This document shows, one piece after another, positions 21,282 through 33,385 of a stretch of 64,000 bases of DNA. Position 1 is the first letter of the stretch. Every line of letters starts with the position of its first letter. Source of the DNA: Euclidia mi. Taxonomy: Eukaryota; Arthropoda; Insecta; Lepidoptera; Erebidae. The notes below the pieces were generated by a model that saw only the letters and a program-made list of their open reading frames with translations, was not told the origin of the DNA and searched no databases. Both the position numbers and the translations under genes were made by a program. The DNA is taken from contig OX123191.2 in the NCBI GenBank assembly GCA_944739405.2, positions 2,150,830-2,214,829 on the forward strand. The letters are read 5' to 3'.

Positions 21282-22620
21282 ACTTATTCAAAGGGAGATT
21301 AGTTTTAGAAATAAGTTTTATATGAGAATTATTGCCCAATATAGTCACGGCAGAACCTGAGTCAAGTAAACCAGTAAGGGGTAGATTCTTTATGGTTACA
21401 TTAACATAGGGTCGAAAATCAGTATTAGGTTTTTGATCTCGGGTCGCAGCCACAGAATGACTAGAAAAATACACTTTTAGAGTGTTCAGCCAATTTTTCC
21501 AGTCTTCCTTGTCAAAATATTTAGGTTTAGAAGATGTACAAACGGTAGGGTTTGTCATCTTATTTGACGAACGGCGATCCGAATAAATTAGTTTTTTTGA
21601 AAATGATTTATTTTTACAGGTAGGACAATTTACGAATGTGACATCCCTAAGGCCACACTTAAAACATATCGGATAACGTTCTCGCTTGCACGTCCCTAGT
21701 GAGTGATCAGTTGAACGGCAGCGCGGGCAAAATACACACCTCTTATTAGTTATTTTTGTAGGAACAGCTGATTTAGATATCATGTTGACATAATAGTGTT
21801 GTAGGTTAGGCACAGGTGTATCGTTCGGTTCGACATTTATAGATGCGACAGAAGCGTAGTTTTTTAGTTTAGACGGTTTATAGTACTGTGAATTATTATA
21901 GTGACCGTGCGTGTCCTTTTTATTTATGTAAGCTAAATCAGGTGCTACTGTGTTAGACGTAGGGTAACTAGGTTCGTGAAATTGTGCACTTAAACACTGG
22001 AACCTCTCATAGTTTAGACATAGTGTTTTTAGAGTGTCTATAGTGTCTATAGCCGTAGTACATGAAGCTAGTACTGTAGAATAACACGGTCTTATATTGT
22101 GAAGCAATATATTTAATTTTTCATGTTCGGTTAGTACCGTGTTCGGTGACAATCGCGCAAAAAGTTGGAACATAATTGATAAATAGATGATTATACCTTC
22201 AGTTTGCCCTTGAGTACGATTACGAATCTCGGCTAAAAGTTTATAATCATAGTCGTACGGTGTAAAATCAGCTGTGAGTTTACTAGCTAGTTCGTCCCAT
22301 GTAGAAATAGAATCTTTAACACCGCGAAACCAGTGTAACGCATTACCCGTAAAAATTTCGGACGCGTAATCGAATAATCTATTGGCAGGTAGATTTCTAA
22401 CCGTCCTAAATTCCGTCACGCGTTGTAGAAATTCGCGAACGCAGCCTGTTCCGTCGAATTTGAGTTTCGATAGTTCGCCAACCCTCAAATGCTCACAGTG
22501 GACAGTTACCGGAGTCGACGCTGCCTGTGCAGGGGTTGAATCCGTGCAAGTCATCGTGACTCCGACTTCCGCCGACGGAACATTCGAGTGTTCTATCTTA
22601 GATAGCTCTGCCGACAGCAT
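21196..22620 (-). pseudogene. Gypsy Gag main part and protease active site
   Basis: The 474-residue frame contains a capsid-like region ('LKFDGTGCVREFLQRVTEF', 'LHWFRGVKDSISTWDELAS'), then a nucleocapsid with Cys/His clusters ('CVFCPRCRSTDHSLGTCKR', 'CFKCGLRDVTFVNCPTC'), and the protease active site 'GLLDSGSAVTIL'. The protease then runs out of frame near 21250. The first ATG of this frame lies within what was probably continuous Gag, since the N-terminal region is in another frame upstream (22635-23000). Confidence 0.85.
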
Positions 22621-22634
22621 CCGAAAGCGTTCAG

Positions 22635-23000
22635 TCAGGTCGGATATTTTCTTGCCGTATTTAGGTTTGGATTTGGATTTGGATTGTCTAATCTGCCCAA
22701 TCTGTGGTAGACCTGGTTGTGCAAAGCCGTAGTTCGCTTCGCCAAGTTGTGGTCGTATAATTCCTTAAGGGAAGAGATTCGCGAATCTAAATCGGTAACT
22801 GACAGGCTAGCTCCCTTGAAGTCGTCTGCTATGTCTAGGCCTGACTCTAGGATTTCGTCATTCGGAATCAGCTCGAGTAGTTTAGGTAGCTGCTTCCGTA
22901 AACCTAAAACAGAGGTAGCCGGCTCCTCTCCGCGAATAGCGACCTCGTAGGCCAATTCATTTTTATTAAGTAGGAAGTACTTGATGGGGTTAGTGCTCAT
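22635..23000 (-). pseudogene. Gypsy Gag N-terminal part
   Basis: It starts at the ATG at 23000 ('MSTNPIKYFLLNKNELAYEV'), chosen over a farther upstream Met because that portion is low-complexity leader sequence. It forms a helical, Leu-rich region. It leaves frame in a short repeat 'ggatttggatttgg' near 22665-22685, where replication slippage is plausible, and Gag continues at 22620. Confidence 0.75.
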
Positions 23001-23390
23001 GATGATATAAAATAAGTATGATAGAAAAGAACGTAAGTATATTACAGCCCTCCGTGTGCAATAGTTCTGCTTTACAAAGAAACTACGACGATTCGGTGTA
23101 AAAATGTAGACAATAGATAGTGACTTGCAAAAATAAAAAACGGTTATTTCAAATTGCGAACAGTTACGTAGGGAATCGGTAGTTGAAATTTGAATTAGAC
23201 AATAGTAAGATAACACATAATAGTTATACAAGAATAGAAATTAAAGATAGACAGCAAAACACAGATATACACAAGTTTAATAGTACGTACCGGTTCGCTG
23301 ATGTCTGCACCTCCTCGTTTACAAAGACTGACCTCCTAAACAAGAACAACTGCAGTAATTGGAAGTGAGACAATTAGAGTTGGGTGCCAC

Positions 23391-24205
23391 TGAGACGGAG
23401 GATCTCAGGTAGGATGTCGGGGTTCGAGAGAAACACTGCTAGGCTGAACAGGTTCTTTATTATGTCTCACTACCGCTTACATACAGTATGACCGAACTAG
23501 GTAAGCACTGGCCTGAGCTGGCTGGAGTGTAGACTCCTGCTGCTCACCGACGCTCGCAGGGTAGCTGCTCGAAGGGTCGCCGATGAGCTGGCCAAGGTGC
23601 GCTGCGCAGGCAGCTCTGCGGTCGATATTCAGGCTGAGCGGGTCTCAGGCGGTGCAGCCGATGTGGGTCGAGCGGTCAGGCTCAGGCGTCCGTGGCCTGG
23701 CTGTAGGAGCTCGTAGGCAGGAACGGAGGCTTGGGTGGCAGCTGGCTAGTAGCGGCACGGCGCCAGCAGCTCGTGGCTTGTAGCCCGTAGGAAGAAGACA
23801 GGTGCAGTGAGCTCGTAGGGTGAACTGGAAACAGCATAGAGAATACACAACAAGCGGTCAGGAACAGGCTGTCCCTAGATCGGCTGTTATGCTTAGGAGA
23901 CACAGATACTACAGACAGAACATATAGGCACACAGACAACTAGAATATGCTTACCCCCAGCGGGACAGTAGATAGGAAGTAGAATGTAGAATAATCGCGA
24001 GGTGTAGCGGCAGCGTTCCGATGTCTAGGGAAAGTGACCATTCTACAACGCGCACCCATCTTATATAGGCATAAACCTATGACTCACAACTGCATTTGGC
24101 TAGTGAATATGACCATATTTGGTAATATTGCGAACGATGTCTGGCTAAGCTGGCGTTAAGCGCCTGCAAGATATTATAACGCAATACGTGTAGTATTACG
24201 TTACA
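23391..24205 (-). repeat. Gypsy 5' LTR, complete (815 bp)
   Basis: Minus-strand ends are TGTAACG...GTCTCA. Directly downstream on the minus strand, 'tggcacccaactctaattg' is placed as a tRNA primer-binding site. GC-rich frames inside this LTR and its partner are not genes. Confidence 0.88.
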
Positions 24206-24209
24206 CGGT

Positions 24210-25367
24210 TTTGTGGATTAATTTGCAGTTTTGCTTTTTGTACATTAAGATGTTTTAGCTCAAATAGTTTGGAGTTTCAGCGTAACTTTTTTGTTACGAT
24301 ATAAGAGAGGCGAAAGCTTTAAAGGGTGTTTAAAAATTTTCAGTTGGACGATCTCTATAAACGTGATTTCATTGTTAGAGAAATCATAAGCTAATTTGTT
24401 GCTGAGAAATTCAATGCTTTTCGTCACCTCTTTCATTCCTCTAGATTTACTGAAATTAACATTATGAAGAAAATAGAAGGTTTAAGGTGAATTGCTTCGA
24501 TACAACTGCAAAAAAATTTTGAATACTTAAAACTTTTTTAACCCCCCAGATCTTATTTCGAGTTCTATGATATCCTTTACACGTTGTCATCAAATAAATT
24601 AACTAACTTCTGAAGTTTTACAAGCCAGTAATATAAGTATAAAAGCAATTATTTGGTCAATTCTCCTGAGCCTTATGTTTGTATTACTTTTTTTTGGATG
24701 GATAAAGATAAAGCAGCAGCTCATCTGATAGTAAGGAAGAAACTGGCTTACACATCTAGCTGTGTCTTTAAATATGACAGAAGTAATTCTAGAGTAACAA
24801 ACCTACTGGTAAGTAGAGAACAATTAGAAAAAGGTTTGAGAGCATCTGTTTAGGGAAGATTATTTGGATCTTAGGCATATTTACTTGACCAAACGAAACG
24901 CAACTATAGAGACACTATTACTTCAAACGTAGATGGGTGTAGTATTTCACCGTTTAAACCAGCACATTTGTACTAAAGCTAGTATGACTTGAGTACTCGG
25001 TTCTGTAGAGATTTCTGAATAGGATGCTGTAGCTATGTCTGCCAGCACTTCAAAATATAGATGTCCTAATGTAAACGTATAAGATATACATATAGTCCGA
25101 CAGTAATAATGTTCTCATGGTCATTATATTTATATGGGTGATTAAATCATGTTTATGGTCGTAAGTGATTATCCATTTTCAATTAATATACGATTGATTA
25201 AATCTCACTACGCTATTAATTACATTAATTGGCGTTGCTAACGCCGAGGGTTACTGAAATTTTCTTAAGGGTAAAACTGAGTTATTATGGGTTTTGGCTA
25301 CAAATAACCTTACTAAGTGTAACACAGCTGAATATGGAGTAAATATAATATAATGCCGCGGGACAAG
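24210..25367. other. Conserved part of the duplicated unit, no gene seen
   Basis: It matches 49160-50290. A 66-residue frame at 24653-24853 is interrupted in the other copy by indels, so it is not supported as coding. Confidence 0.5.
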
Positions 25368-25381
25368 TGACACACGGTCAT

Positions 25382-25658
25382 AACATAACATAACATATCT
25401 TCACGCCTTTTATCCCCAAAGGGGTTGGCAGAGGTGTATTACACACCCACACTTCGCCAGATATGTTTCGGTCCCAATGTAATAGGGGGCGAGCCTATTG
25501 CCATCTACCGGGCACATTATTAAGCGAGCGATAATTAACATTTTTAATACACACATAACTTTGAAAAGTCAGAGGTGTGTGCCCGAGGTACCTGGGGATC
25601 GAACCCGAGACCATCGTCTCGGCAGTCTGTTACGTACACCACTGGGCTACCGCCGCTC
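25382..25658 (-). repeat. SINE S1 variant with 14-bp target duplication
   Basis: Perfect repeats 'tgacacacggtcat' flank it (25368-25381 and 25659-25672). The other duplicate lacks it. The minus-strand head 'gagcggcggtagcccagtgg' and B-box 'gggttcgatcccc' differ from the main S1 head, though the 3' body and tail are shared. The 3' tail is (atgtt)n. Confidence 0.92.
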
Positions 25659-25689
25659 TGACACACGGTCATCTGATCCCAAATTAGAC

Positions 25690-25965
25690 AGACAGGTCCT
25701 GTACTATGGAAATCAGATAACTGATAAGCATTATTTGGTATTATTACCTAATAGAGGATGCCCGCGGTTACACCCGCGTTATTTAAGGCTACTGCTCCGC
25801 TCCCATCACTCATAGCGCGATGTTATATAGCCTACAGCCTTCCTCGATAAATGGGCTATCTAACACGGAAAGATTTTTTCAAATCGGACCAGTAGTTCCT
25901 GAGATTAGCGCGTTCAACCAAACAAACTCTTCAGCTTTATATATTAGTATTAGATAAAATATAGA
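25690..25965 (+). repeat. Common interspersed repeat, present in both duplicates
   Basis: It carries 'gttatatagcctacagcctt', 'aatgggctatctaacac' and 'cctgagattagcgcgttcaa', and matches 50305-50540. It predates the duplication. Confidence 0.75.
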
Positions 25966-25972
25966 CACGTCA

Positions 25973-26360
25973 TCATCATTCACGTTATCAGGTGCAACTC
26001 AGGGCTTGCTTCCTAGTGCATCCGGATTTGACTGAATATAATCATTCTACGGAGCGTCTGCCTGTCTGACCTCCGGAACCCAAACGGATAGCGATATTCC
26101 ATGGTTTGAACTAGTGTTAGTTTATTCTGAGAGTCGTTATACGAAGTCTAGTAACGACGTATAACGACTGTCAAAGAAGTTCATGACAGCCATCAGCGAC
26201 GGCTTTACGTGCTCTCCAAGGCACGGGACAAGCGATAAAATTAACAATTCAATACGCAAATAACTGCGAAAAGTCAGTGTTGCGCAGCATGCATTCGAAC
26301 CCGATACCCTCTGCATGGCAGCCTGTTGGTATGTATCTCCACTAGGCTATCGCTGCCCTC
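25973..26360 (-). repeat. SINE S2, near full length
   Basis: On the minus strand a tRNA-like head ('gcgatagcctagtggag', B-box 'gggttcgaatgc') leads a body with 'ggcaagcgata'-type and 'cgctatccgtttgggtt' blocks and ends in (gat)n. The same copy lies at 50555-50940, so it predates the duplication. Confidence 0.8.
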
Positions 26361-26550
26361 AATTATAGACACACTTGACATAGATAAATGACACCTAATA
26401 TTACTCTACATAATTAACTATTTCTACTGATTTTACAATTCAAAAAGTATCGATCAAAAAGTATTCCTAACAATAAAGAGAAATTAAATTTGATATTTAG
26501 CTAACTTCTAGTTCGATAGCTTGTAATATATTTGGAACTAACCAATATAT

Positions 26551-26798
26551 ATGACTGCCTCCGTGGGCCAGTGGATAGCGTATGCGACTGGTGATCGGAG
26601 GTCCCGGGTTCGATTATCGGGTCGGGCAATAGTGTTACTGGGTTTTTCCGAATTTTCAGTAGCAGCACGGAGTCTGGTGATGTGCCTGGTAATGGCAATA
26701 GGCTCGCCCCCTATTACGTGGGACCTAAAAATTCTTGGTGAAATGTGGGTATAATATTACACCTCTGCCTACCCGTTCGGGGATATACAGGCATGAGT
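26551..26798 (+). repeat. SINE S1, full length, 13-bp target duplication
   Basis: 'ctaaccaatatat' occurs at 26538-26550 and 26799-26811. The other duplicate has one copy of the site near 51340 and no SINE. Head 'gactgcctccgtgggccagt', B-box 'gggttcgattatc', tail 'ttcggggatatacaggcatg'. Confidence 0.95.
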
Positions 26799-26811
26799 CT
26801 AACCAATATAT

Positions 26812-27939
26812 TATAACAACTTAAAAACACAACACATCCAGATCAATGACACTTAAATACGATGAATCATTTCATTACACAGATTTCGGCTTAAGATCTT
26901 ACCAATAGCATATTATAATTGCCTTAGAGGCTAAGCCAATCTGTCTTGAAGCCTCTCGAATTATTAGATCTCAACTCTCCATAGGGACATGCCCCTTAAT
27001 CTCTAATTACGCGACGTCTGACGGAATATTATAACGAAGTCGAAGATAAGGGCAACTCCAAAAGAGACTGCTTAGTTGGCACCCATAAAAAGGAGGGTCT
27101 GATTAATAGTTTTTCGTCTGAGGTCGTCCTTCGTTAATCAAGTATATGGTCGACCATCTAAATGAATATCTACACAAGTATTCAAGGGACATGATTCAAG
27201 TAGTTTTTGTCAGTTCACAAAGTGTTTTTGTCGTTACAGACAAAATTATGAAGAATTAGCACGTCAAATTGGATTTTAGAGGCATTTCTTTAGTTCATGA
27301 ATTAGGAGAATGCTACTTCCTTGTAAAATTATACTAAAATGTCTACTTGAACAGGCGTTTGGGCGCTAGTACAAGAGTTCTTGTTATACTTGAAGGCTGG
27401 TTTCAACTTAGCAGTGGCACATAATTTCGCACTGTGCTCAATAAACGCCTGTTGTGTTGTTTTTTTCACTTTTGACAAAATGCTCCTTCATTCATTACTT
27501 TTTATACTCATAGGGTTTTATTAACATTAAGATACACTAGCTTTTTCAGAACACGTCTCTATCAATCTATAATAAACATAAAGCTTAATAAAATAAATTA
27601 TTAAATGTAATTATAATATATGTTCCGCGAAAATTTTAATCCAAGGAAATCCCATTTCTTTTAAAACATCTAATAGCCATACCAAATTAGTTTCACATAT
27701 CTCATAGTGACAAATTTGACAAAGAGCTTTAAAAGGCGATTTATCGGCCAATATTACTTTCCTTACACAACACAGCTCTATAAATCAGAGCAAATTGAAC
27801 AGCGATTAAAACAAGACAGTAGTCGGCCCTCAATAAAACATAATTTATTATCTACTACAAACTTTTGTTCAGTACATTAATGCTTCTGATAATTATTTTT
27901 CTTTGAATATATTATGTTTTGGGATTTCCAATTTTGTAA
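26812..27939. other. Conserved part of the duplicated unit, no gene seen
   Basis: It matches 51345-52465 at high identity. AT-rich; no frame persists. Confidence 0.5.
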
Positions 27940-28205
27940 TTTTTTTTTTTTTTTTTTTCGTATGAGTGTGTGGCCAACTCTGGTGTCGGAGTTTTTCAGA
28001 CCGCCCAAAGGCCTCCGACATGGCCTAACGACCCATATCCTTAGACAAGAGCCGGGACCGACAGCTTTACGTGCCCTCCGAAGCACGGTAGCGCTCAGAT
28101 GAAAATGCCACACACGGTCACCCATCCAAGTGGCAACCTGTGCAAGCGTTGCTTAACTTTGCCGAACTGTTAGGAACGGCAAGCCAAGTCTTGCTATGAG
28201 CGCTA
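27940..28205 (-). repeat. 5S-rRNA-derived SINE, copy 2 (best preserved)
   Basis: On the minus strand 'aagttaagcaac' (28148-28159), then exactly 16 nt, then 'acttggatgggtgaccg' (28115-28131) reproduce the A-box, spacing and C-box of the 5S rRNA internal promoter. The non-5S body follows ('cggtcggtcccgg'-like and 'gtgtctaagg' blocks) and ends in a run of about 19 A (27940-27958). The other duplicate has different sequence here, so the copy is private and young. Confidence 0.85.
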
Positions 28206-28679
28206 CAATATTTTGTGATGATGGAGCAAAGTGTGATGTTCCATTAATCAGAGGGAGGATCCTCTGATTGTGCCTAGTGGACATCAGCACTCGATATTTG
28301 ATGAAAAACGTGTATATTTGGCGACCGTGTATGTAACTTCTTTCACCGCGATCGCGATTCAGATTCTTCAATCGTTACATGTCTTCGTAAAACCATCGGT
28401 GTCCGTTAGATGTCACTAGTATTTTTGTCTACGCCGTTGTCCAAAAGATTTCATCAGTTGTATGATGATGAAAAGGACAATGCATTCGATTCTAAGCAGA
28501 TAAACCATCATAATGTTGCGTAGGTACATAATTATACCCGAGATCTTTTGGTCCATTGTGATGCTGTTACTTGCTTTTCAAGTCCTGGAAGTATTCCAAG
28601 CTAGAAAGCGCAGATAAATCGTGCATTCTTTACCTAACAACGCATTACCATACCAACGCGTGAACCGACTTGAGTCACC

Positions 28680-28860
28680 ATGAATATGCAACGAAATGCA
28701 AGAGTAAGAGACGGTTTTAACTTTGCACCAAATGAGGCACATTCTGAATTTGTTAGCGGTTAAGTTCTACGTACAGGGGAACAGTGCGAACACATTAGCA
28801 TTAAAAATCTTATCTAAATAAAATGAAGTTAGAAGTCTGTACCTAAGGGCCATATTTTTC
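28680..28860 (+). pseudogene. Broken copy of the small frame at 53093-53305
   Basis: It starts 'MNMQRNARVRDG' like its partner. A TAA replaces the Lys codon at residue 28, and the following sequence has a deletion relative to copy 2. If the frame in copy 2 were a gene, this is its pseudogene. Confidence 0.4.
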
Positions 28861-29643
28861 TACAATTCACAATACTGAAAATTAAATCGGTAAAGCCGAC
28901 TTCCCACAGCGCTGGATTTTGCGGATGGACGCGTGCGGCACCTTTAAAGTTACTCCGCGAATCCATCCAACGTCGGCAGCGGGCTTATAAGATAAATGAA
29001 CTAAGACTAAACTGCAAATTGCATTGGATCCACTACCTTAAAAAATTAATCCTCTAAATCGTTCGAAAATAATCAGAAATAATTTATCACAATTGAGTTT
29101 CAAAGTAAAGTACCTTGGGAAAAATAGATAAAACTCATAAAATATAATAAATAGGTATACACAATTCTCATTCCAGCCTTCTATACCAAACTAAACAACT
29201 TAGACCAATTTGATTTCTGACTTACTCTGTAATAGCTCTTTATTGAAACATAGACAGTACTATTTTCCACAGTATATATCGCCGGTTCGTGCTCTGCTCG
29301 CTAAATCTGCAGCATCCGTGCTAATGCACACGGACAGATTCAGAGCTCAACTTGTGAGCTATAGATATCTGTGACGTCGAGGATAATGCATTGAATCCCA
29401 TAGAATGTGATGTGTAGGGCTTGTACAGAAGTGTGGACACGCTTTAATATCAGACTGTCTCTGTATTAGAGTATCATGAGAAAAGGAAAATATATAATAA
29501 ATTCTCTTCTTTTTTCTCTGTTACCTGTACTTGTAGTAAAAAAAAATGGTTTTTATAAAACGATCTACGTCATCGATTTATATATTATTTTCTATTATCT
29601 CACCTAATTTTGATACAGATATTTATAAAAATCATTTTGCGAT
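28861..29643. other. End of the shared segment, no gene seen
   Basis: 28880-28990 holds 'ttcccacagcgctgga' and 'gcggatggacgcgtgcgg', a MITE-like block also present, diverged, at 53325-53440. The empty site for the gypsy at 53676 lies at about 29233, and that for the RTE at 60404 near 29603. Confidence 0.5.
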
Positions 29644-32600
29644 TAATACTTTTGAACAGAAAAGTGAAATAATAATAAATATTCAGTTGACAACTCAGAA
29701 ACAACTATCTACTAACAAACTAGGCGCAGTCTAGTACTATGGAGTCTAGATTACCGATGTATATTACAAATAAAATTGCTAAAGGCACAGAACAACTCAT
29801 CATCGCGCTCTTCACAAAGAGATTTGCCCTGGGTGGAATCGAACCTATGACCAACAGGCTATACAAATATTTCCTAAGATAAAATTCTAGCAATTATAAA
29901 TCTTTAGTTTTTACTGCACTTTATATACTTGATCAGATACCCATTCATATTGTTTCCAATATTCGAGCTACAATATCAATATGTCCATAATAATAATATA
30001 ATCTAGTTTCAGACACAGTTGAAATTAGTTCTAGTGCAGTGTGCAGTTCTGATGACAAAAACGCGATCTAATACATTGTCTAGACGATATTCTACAATCG
30101 TTACTCTTATAATAAAGTAGCGAAAACTTATTGTGAAACTATAAAAGTATTGAGCAATCGCTCTGTACACCGGCCCTTAGTGCCAGCAGATTGTGTAAGC
30201 GCGATACAGAACCGGAGCAAAGAGATTTGGCTCGTGACTTCTTTATTTAGTTTTTGTATTGTACCGATAGATGCCAGTAGAGTCGCTGTTTATATTATCG
30301 ATTTCCTAAGTATTAAAGTTCCTTTTACTTCCATCCACAATAAATCAATTTTAGTTTTTATTTTAACAATTATAAAATAAAACATTCGCCAGACCAAACA
30401 AAAATGGAAGGCATGTAGATTATAAAATACCTAATAAAAACATATCAATTTTTATTAGTTTTTGTGGCCGTTAGATGTCATTACACACATTTATCATTAA
30501 ACAAAATAGATGTTGTTTTTATAGATTTCCTAAAAATAAATATAATAAATAAATAAAATAAAGTGCAATGAACTTCTGTTCTTACTGTTGAATGGTCCCT
30601 TTTCGCCCCAGTACTGCACTAAGGCCCGACTCACAGCTTAAACTGACATCTGAACTCTCAGATTTCTTTACTGAGTTATTTATTAGACTCGGCTACAAAG
30701 AAAACTTGCTCCAACTCTGCAAAAAATTAAATCTAAAACTACTAGTTCACTAGTAGAACAAGTTTAAAGTTGATTTTTTAAACACTTGAGTTCGCATTCA
30801 ATACATTCTGTTACAAAATTTGAAGCTTTTTTCACGTCACAATGCTTTTTTGTATTTCGATTTAAGATCCTTTTAAGAAAATTATTTTCATCTCATACCT
30901 TTGATTTTAATTACTAAGCCAGTTAATTGAAATCCGAGCTTATCGCTAGAAAGTTGGATGTGATTAAAGTAACGTTCATTTGGAAAAATCTTTCATAATT
31001 TTGCGTAAAATATTAACTGCAAAAATACAGGGGAATTGGCGTCCGGTGCCAAATTAAAATTTCCTTGTAATAATATGGAGAGCTAAAGTTCTGTTAATCT
31101 TGTTAAACTAACGCTAAGAAGATGATGAGTATCATAATGCAAAATATGGAGGTATCACATAAAGGAGCAAGGCATGCTACAACAAATATAATACTCGCAA
31201 CTCATTGCTTTCGTGAATATCATTAATTTTAAATGACTGAAATCTCCAATATTATTTCGTAAGAAATCAATAATTTAGTAGACCTGCTATCCTATTCATA
31301 TGACTTGAAAAACTTTGTAACTAATAATATTTCTGCTTACAGGTAAATACTTAATAGCAATATTACAACTTCCAAACAGAAATATTTTACCATCAACAGA
31401 GTAATTCATAATCGAAAATACCACAACGCATCCACGAAAAACGAAATCCTTCACAACACATTAATGAAAAATATACCAAGCAATAATCGTTGCAGATGAC
31501 AAATGGCGCGATTCAAATAGTTTTCATCGGCCGTAACATCATTTCGATAGTCATAACTCACTTCTATTCGTCGCGACAGCCAAATAATCGTAGTTAGGTT
31601 ATACAAATGGCCGACGATTTGTTTCGTCTCAGAAATTGTTTCAAATTAATAGAGGATTCGGTGATACTGATCGTATCTGTCTTGACCTCCGAACTTTGGG
31701 TGTCAAACTCCTGAATAGGTTTAAGTAAGCTTTATTGTTGTCGTGGTTTAATTGAAGCTATTTAGAGACTTACGGATTATTAACCCACAGATAGTTGCTT
31801 TGACTCTTTAGTGAGAAGCGGATCGGTAAAGAAGCAACGGGCTTTCAGTTTACTATTTCTTTGTCGAAATGAATAGTGCATTGTGGATCTCTTTATGAAT
31901 ATTCTACTAAAGGACACAATGGAATTGAAGCTGAAAACTCTGGTCCACTAGAAGTTTATTTGGTTTGTAATCAAACCAACAACATTCAACACTATGCATT
32001 TGTGACACTCTGGATGCAAAATATATAGCTATGTTATAATTTAGTTTGAAATCACAACTAAGCTACTAGTGCACATATTAATAATTTTCATTTGTTATTT
32101 CATTGTTATTTACTGGATTGGCGCATCTGCCTACAACTGCTGACACTGGTGATAGTAAACAGAATCCACAACAATTATTTTTTACAAAGACACATAAACC
32201 AATAAAATAATAAGTAATATGCATCAATAGAAGCATATTGCTAACTGAAATTTGAGCATTACGTGGTGACGTAAAAATAATAACTAATCCTACTATACTA
32301 CTTGTATTTTTTTTTTTAATAATAATAACTTTATTGGTACCAAAAAACATACAATAATACAATGTTTTCTTAACCTATAGTACATTAACTGCTTATTATT
32401 ATTCAGTGAACCCTGACGTCTAAACTAGGCCGAGCCTGTGTCTTAGACGCCAGATACCTTCCAGAAACAACATAATCAAACAGACGTAGTACTACAAATC
32501 TTAAAACACTATAAACAAAAAGTAAATAGGTAACAAAAATACAATAATTAAATGTGGGTAAGTAAATTATTAGATTATAATTATGACGGTAGTTACCTAA

Positions 32601-33116
32601 ACATTCCTACATAGTCAGTAAAAACAATATACGCATTATTGGTATGCTTATGACGAACGTGAAGTAAAATCACGATGTATGTGAACTAAAGCAAATTAAG
32701 TTTTCGTTGAGATTTTAATTTAAAAATTAAATGTTATTATAGTATTATTATATTTGGTTAATTAAAACACAGTTGCAGTAAAGTTTTTCCATCTGTGCAC
32801 AATCATATCTTTTCTTTTTTTTATTTTTTTTTTATTTTTTTTTCTTACAAGATGATCACTTAACAGTAGTAAATAAATTTTCTATTTCTTCGTAATTTTT
32901 GGATTTAAGCCACGATGTTACGAGTTCTTTACAGGCGTGATTATTTAACGAATAGATTTTGTGTGTAGTAGTATTAGATATGTCCGTTGTGAAAATCAAT
33001 TATTTAGCCAAATCTGGCGAACGGACGCCATGCTGACAGACGAAGGTCTTGGATGCAATAGAAATAACTTTACCTTAGACAAATTAGCGATATATTTTTA
33101 AGAAATATATATATTT
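29644..33116. other. Unique spacer between duplicates, no gene seen
   Basis: Only weak features appear. A decayed tRNA-like B-box lies on the minus strand at about 29830-29860 ('ggttcgattccaccc'). T-rich runs lie at 32309 and 32812-32850. No reading frame has recognisable similarity. Confidence 0.45.
32309..32480 (-). repeat. 3' end of a poly(A) retroposon
   Basis: On the minus strand 'taccaataaagttattatt' followed by a run of A gives a polyadenylation signal and tail. About 150 bp of body lies upstream. No coding sequence is left. Confidence 0.5.
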
Positions 33117-33385
33117 TTTTATTTATTAGCTCACGCCTGTATCCCCGAAGGGGTAGGCGGAGGTGTAATATTACACCCACATTTTGACATGAATTTTTAG
33201 ACTGCCTCGTTGGTCTCGCGGCATAAATGTGCGCGTGGGATTGGGAGGTCTTGGATTCGATTCCCGGGTCGGGCAAAGTGTTATTGGGTTTTTCCGTTGG
33301 GAAATTCTCAGTAGCAGCACGGAGTCTGGTAATGTGCCCGGTACGGCAATAGGCTCGCCCCCAATTACGTGGGACCTAAAAACAA
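33117..33385 (-). repeat. SINE S1 with inverted 5' half
   Basis: 33130-33195 is the S1 3' tail on the minus strand. 33198-33380 is the S1 head and body on the plus strand ('gactgcctcgttggtctcgc', B-box 'ggattcgattccc'), stopping at 'gggacctaaaaa', where the tail would continue. Together they make one SINE in which the 5' half is inverted. Confidence 0.8.

Larger units (their letters stand above)
19816..24205 (-). mobile_element. Ty3/gypsy LTR retrotransposon with large internal deletions
   Basis: A 4-bp target duplication 'cggt' (19812-19815 and 24206-24209) flanks the element. The other duplicate has the empty site at about 49160. Element ends are TG...CA. The right LTR (5' on the minus strand) is complete at 815 bp; the left keeps only about 460 bp. 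Shared LTR portions differ at about four positions in 450. The coding region has Gag, part of protease, the integrase zinc finger and the integrase C-terminus, but no RT, RNase H or integrase catalytic core. Confidence 0.92.
15222..29643. repeat. Duplicated unit copy 1, second shared segment
   Basis: It matches 45957-61948 in the same order and orientation from 'cttacatcc'/'ttgcatcta' to 'gatatttat..attttgcga', where the two diverge. A 121-bp stretch at 18000-18120 shows five differences, about 96% identity. Insertions private to this copy are 15912-17558, 18455-19193, the gypsy 19816-24205, and SINEs at 25382-25658, 26551-26798 and 27940-28205. Together with 788-2390 this forms one ancestral unit whose halves are now separated by other elements. 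No host gene is recognisable in it. Confidence 0.85.

Noticed and set aside
24653..24853. 66-residue frame in copy 1
   Set aside because: Indels in the matching part of copy 2 (near 49640-49800) break it, so it is not conserved.
26551..26640. tRNA gene
   Set aside because: A- and B-boxes are present but the sequence continues as a SINE body with target duplications, and the same heads recur many times.
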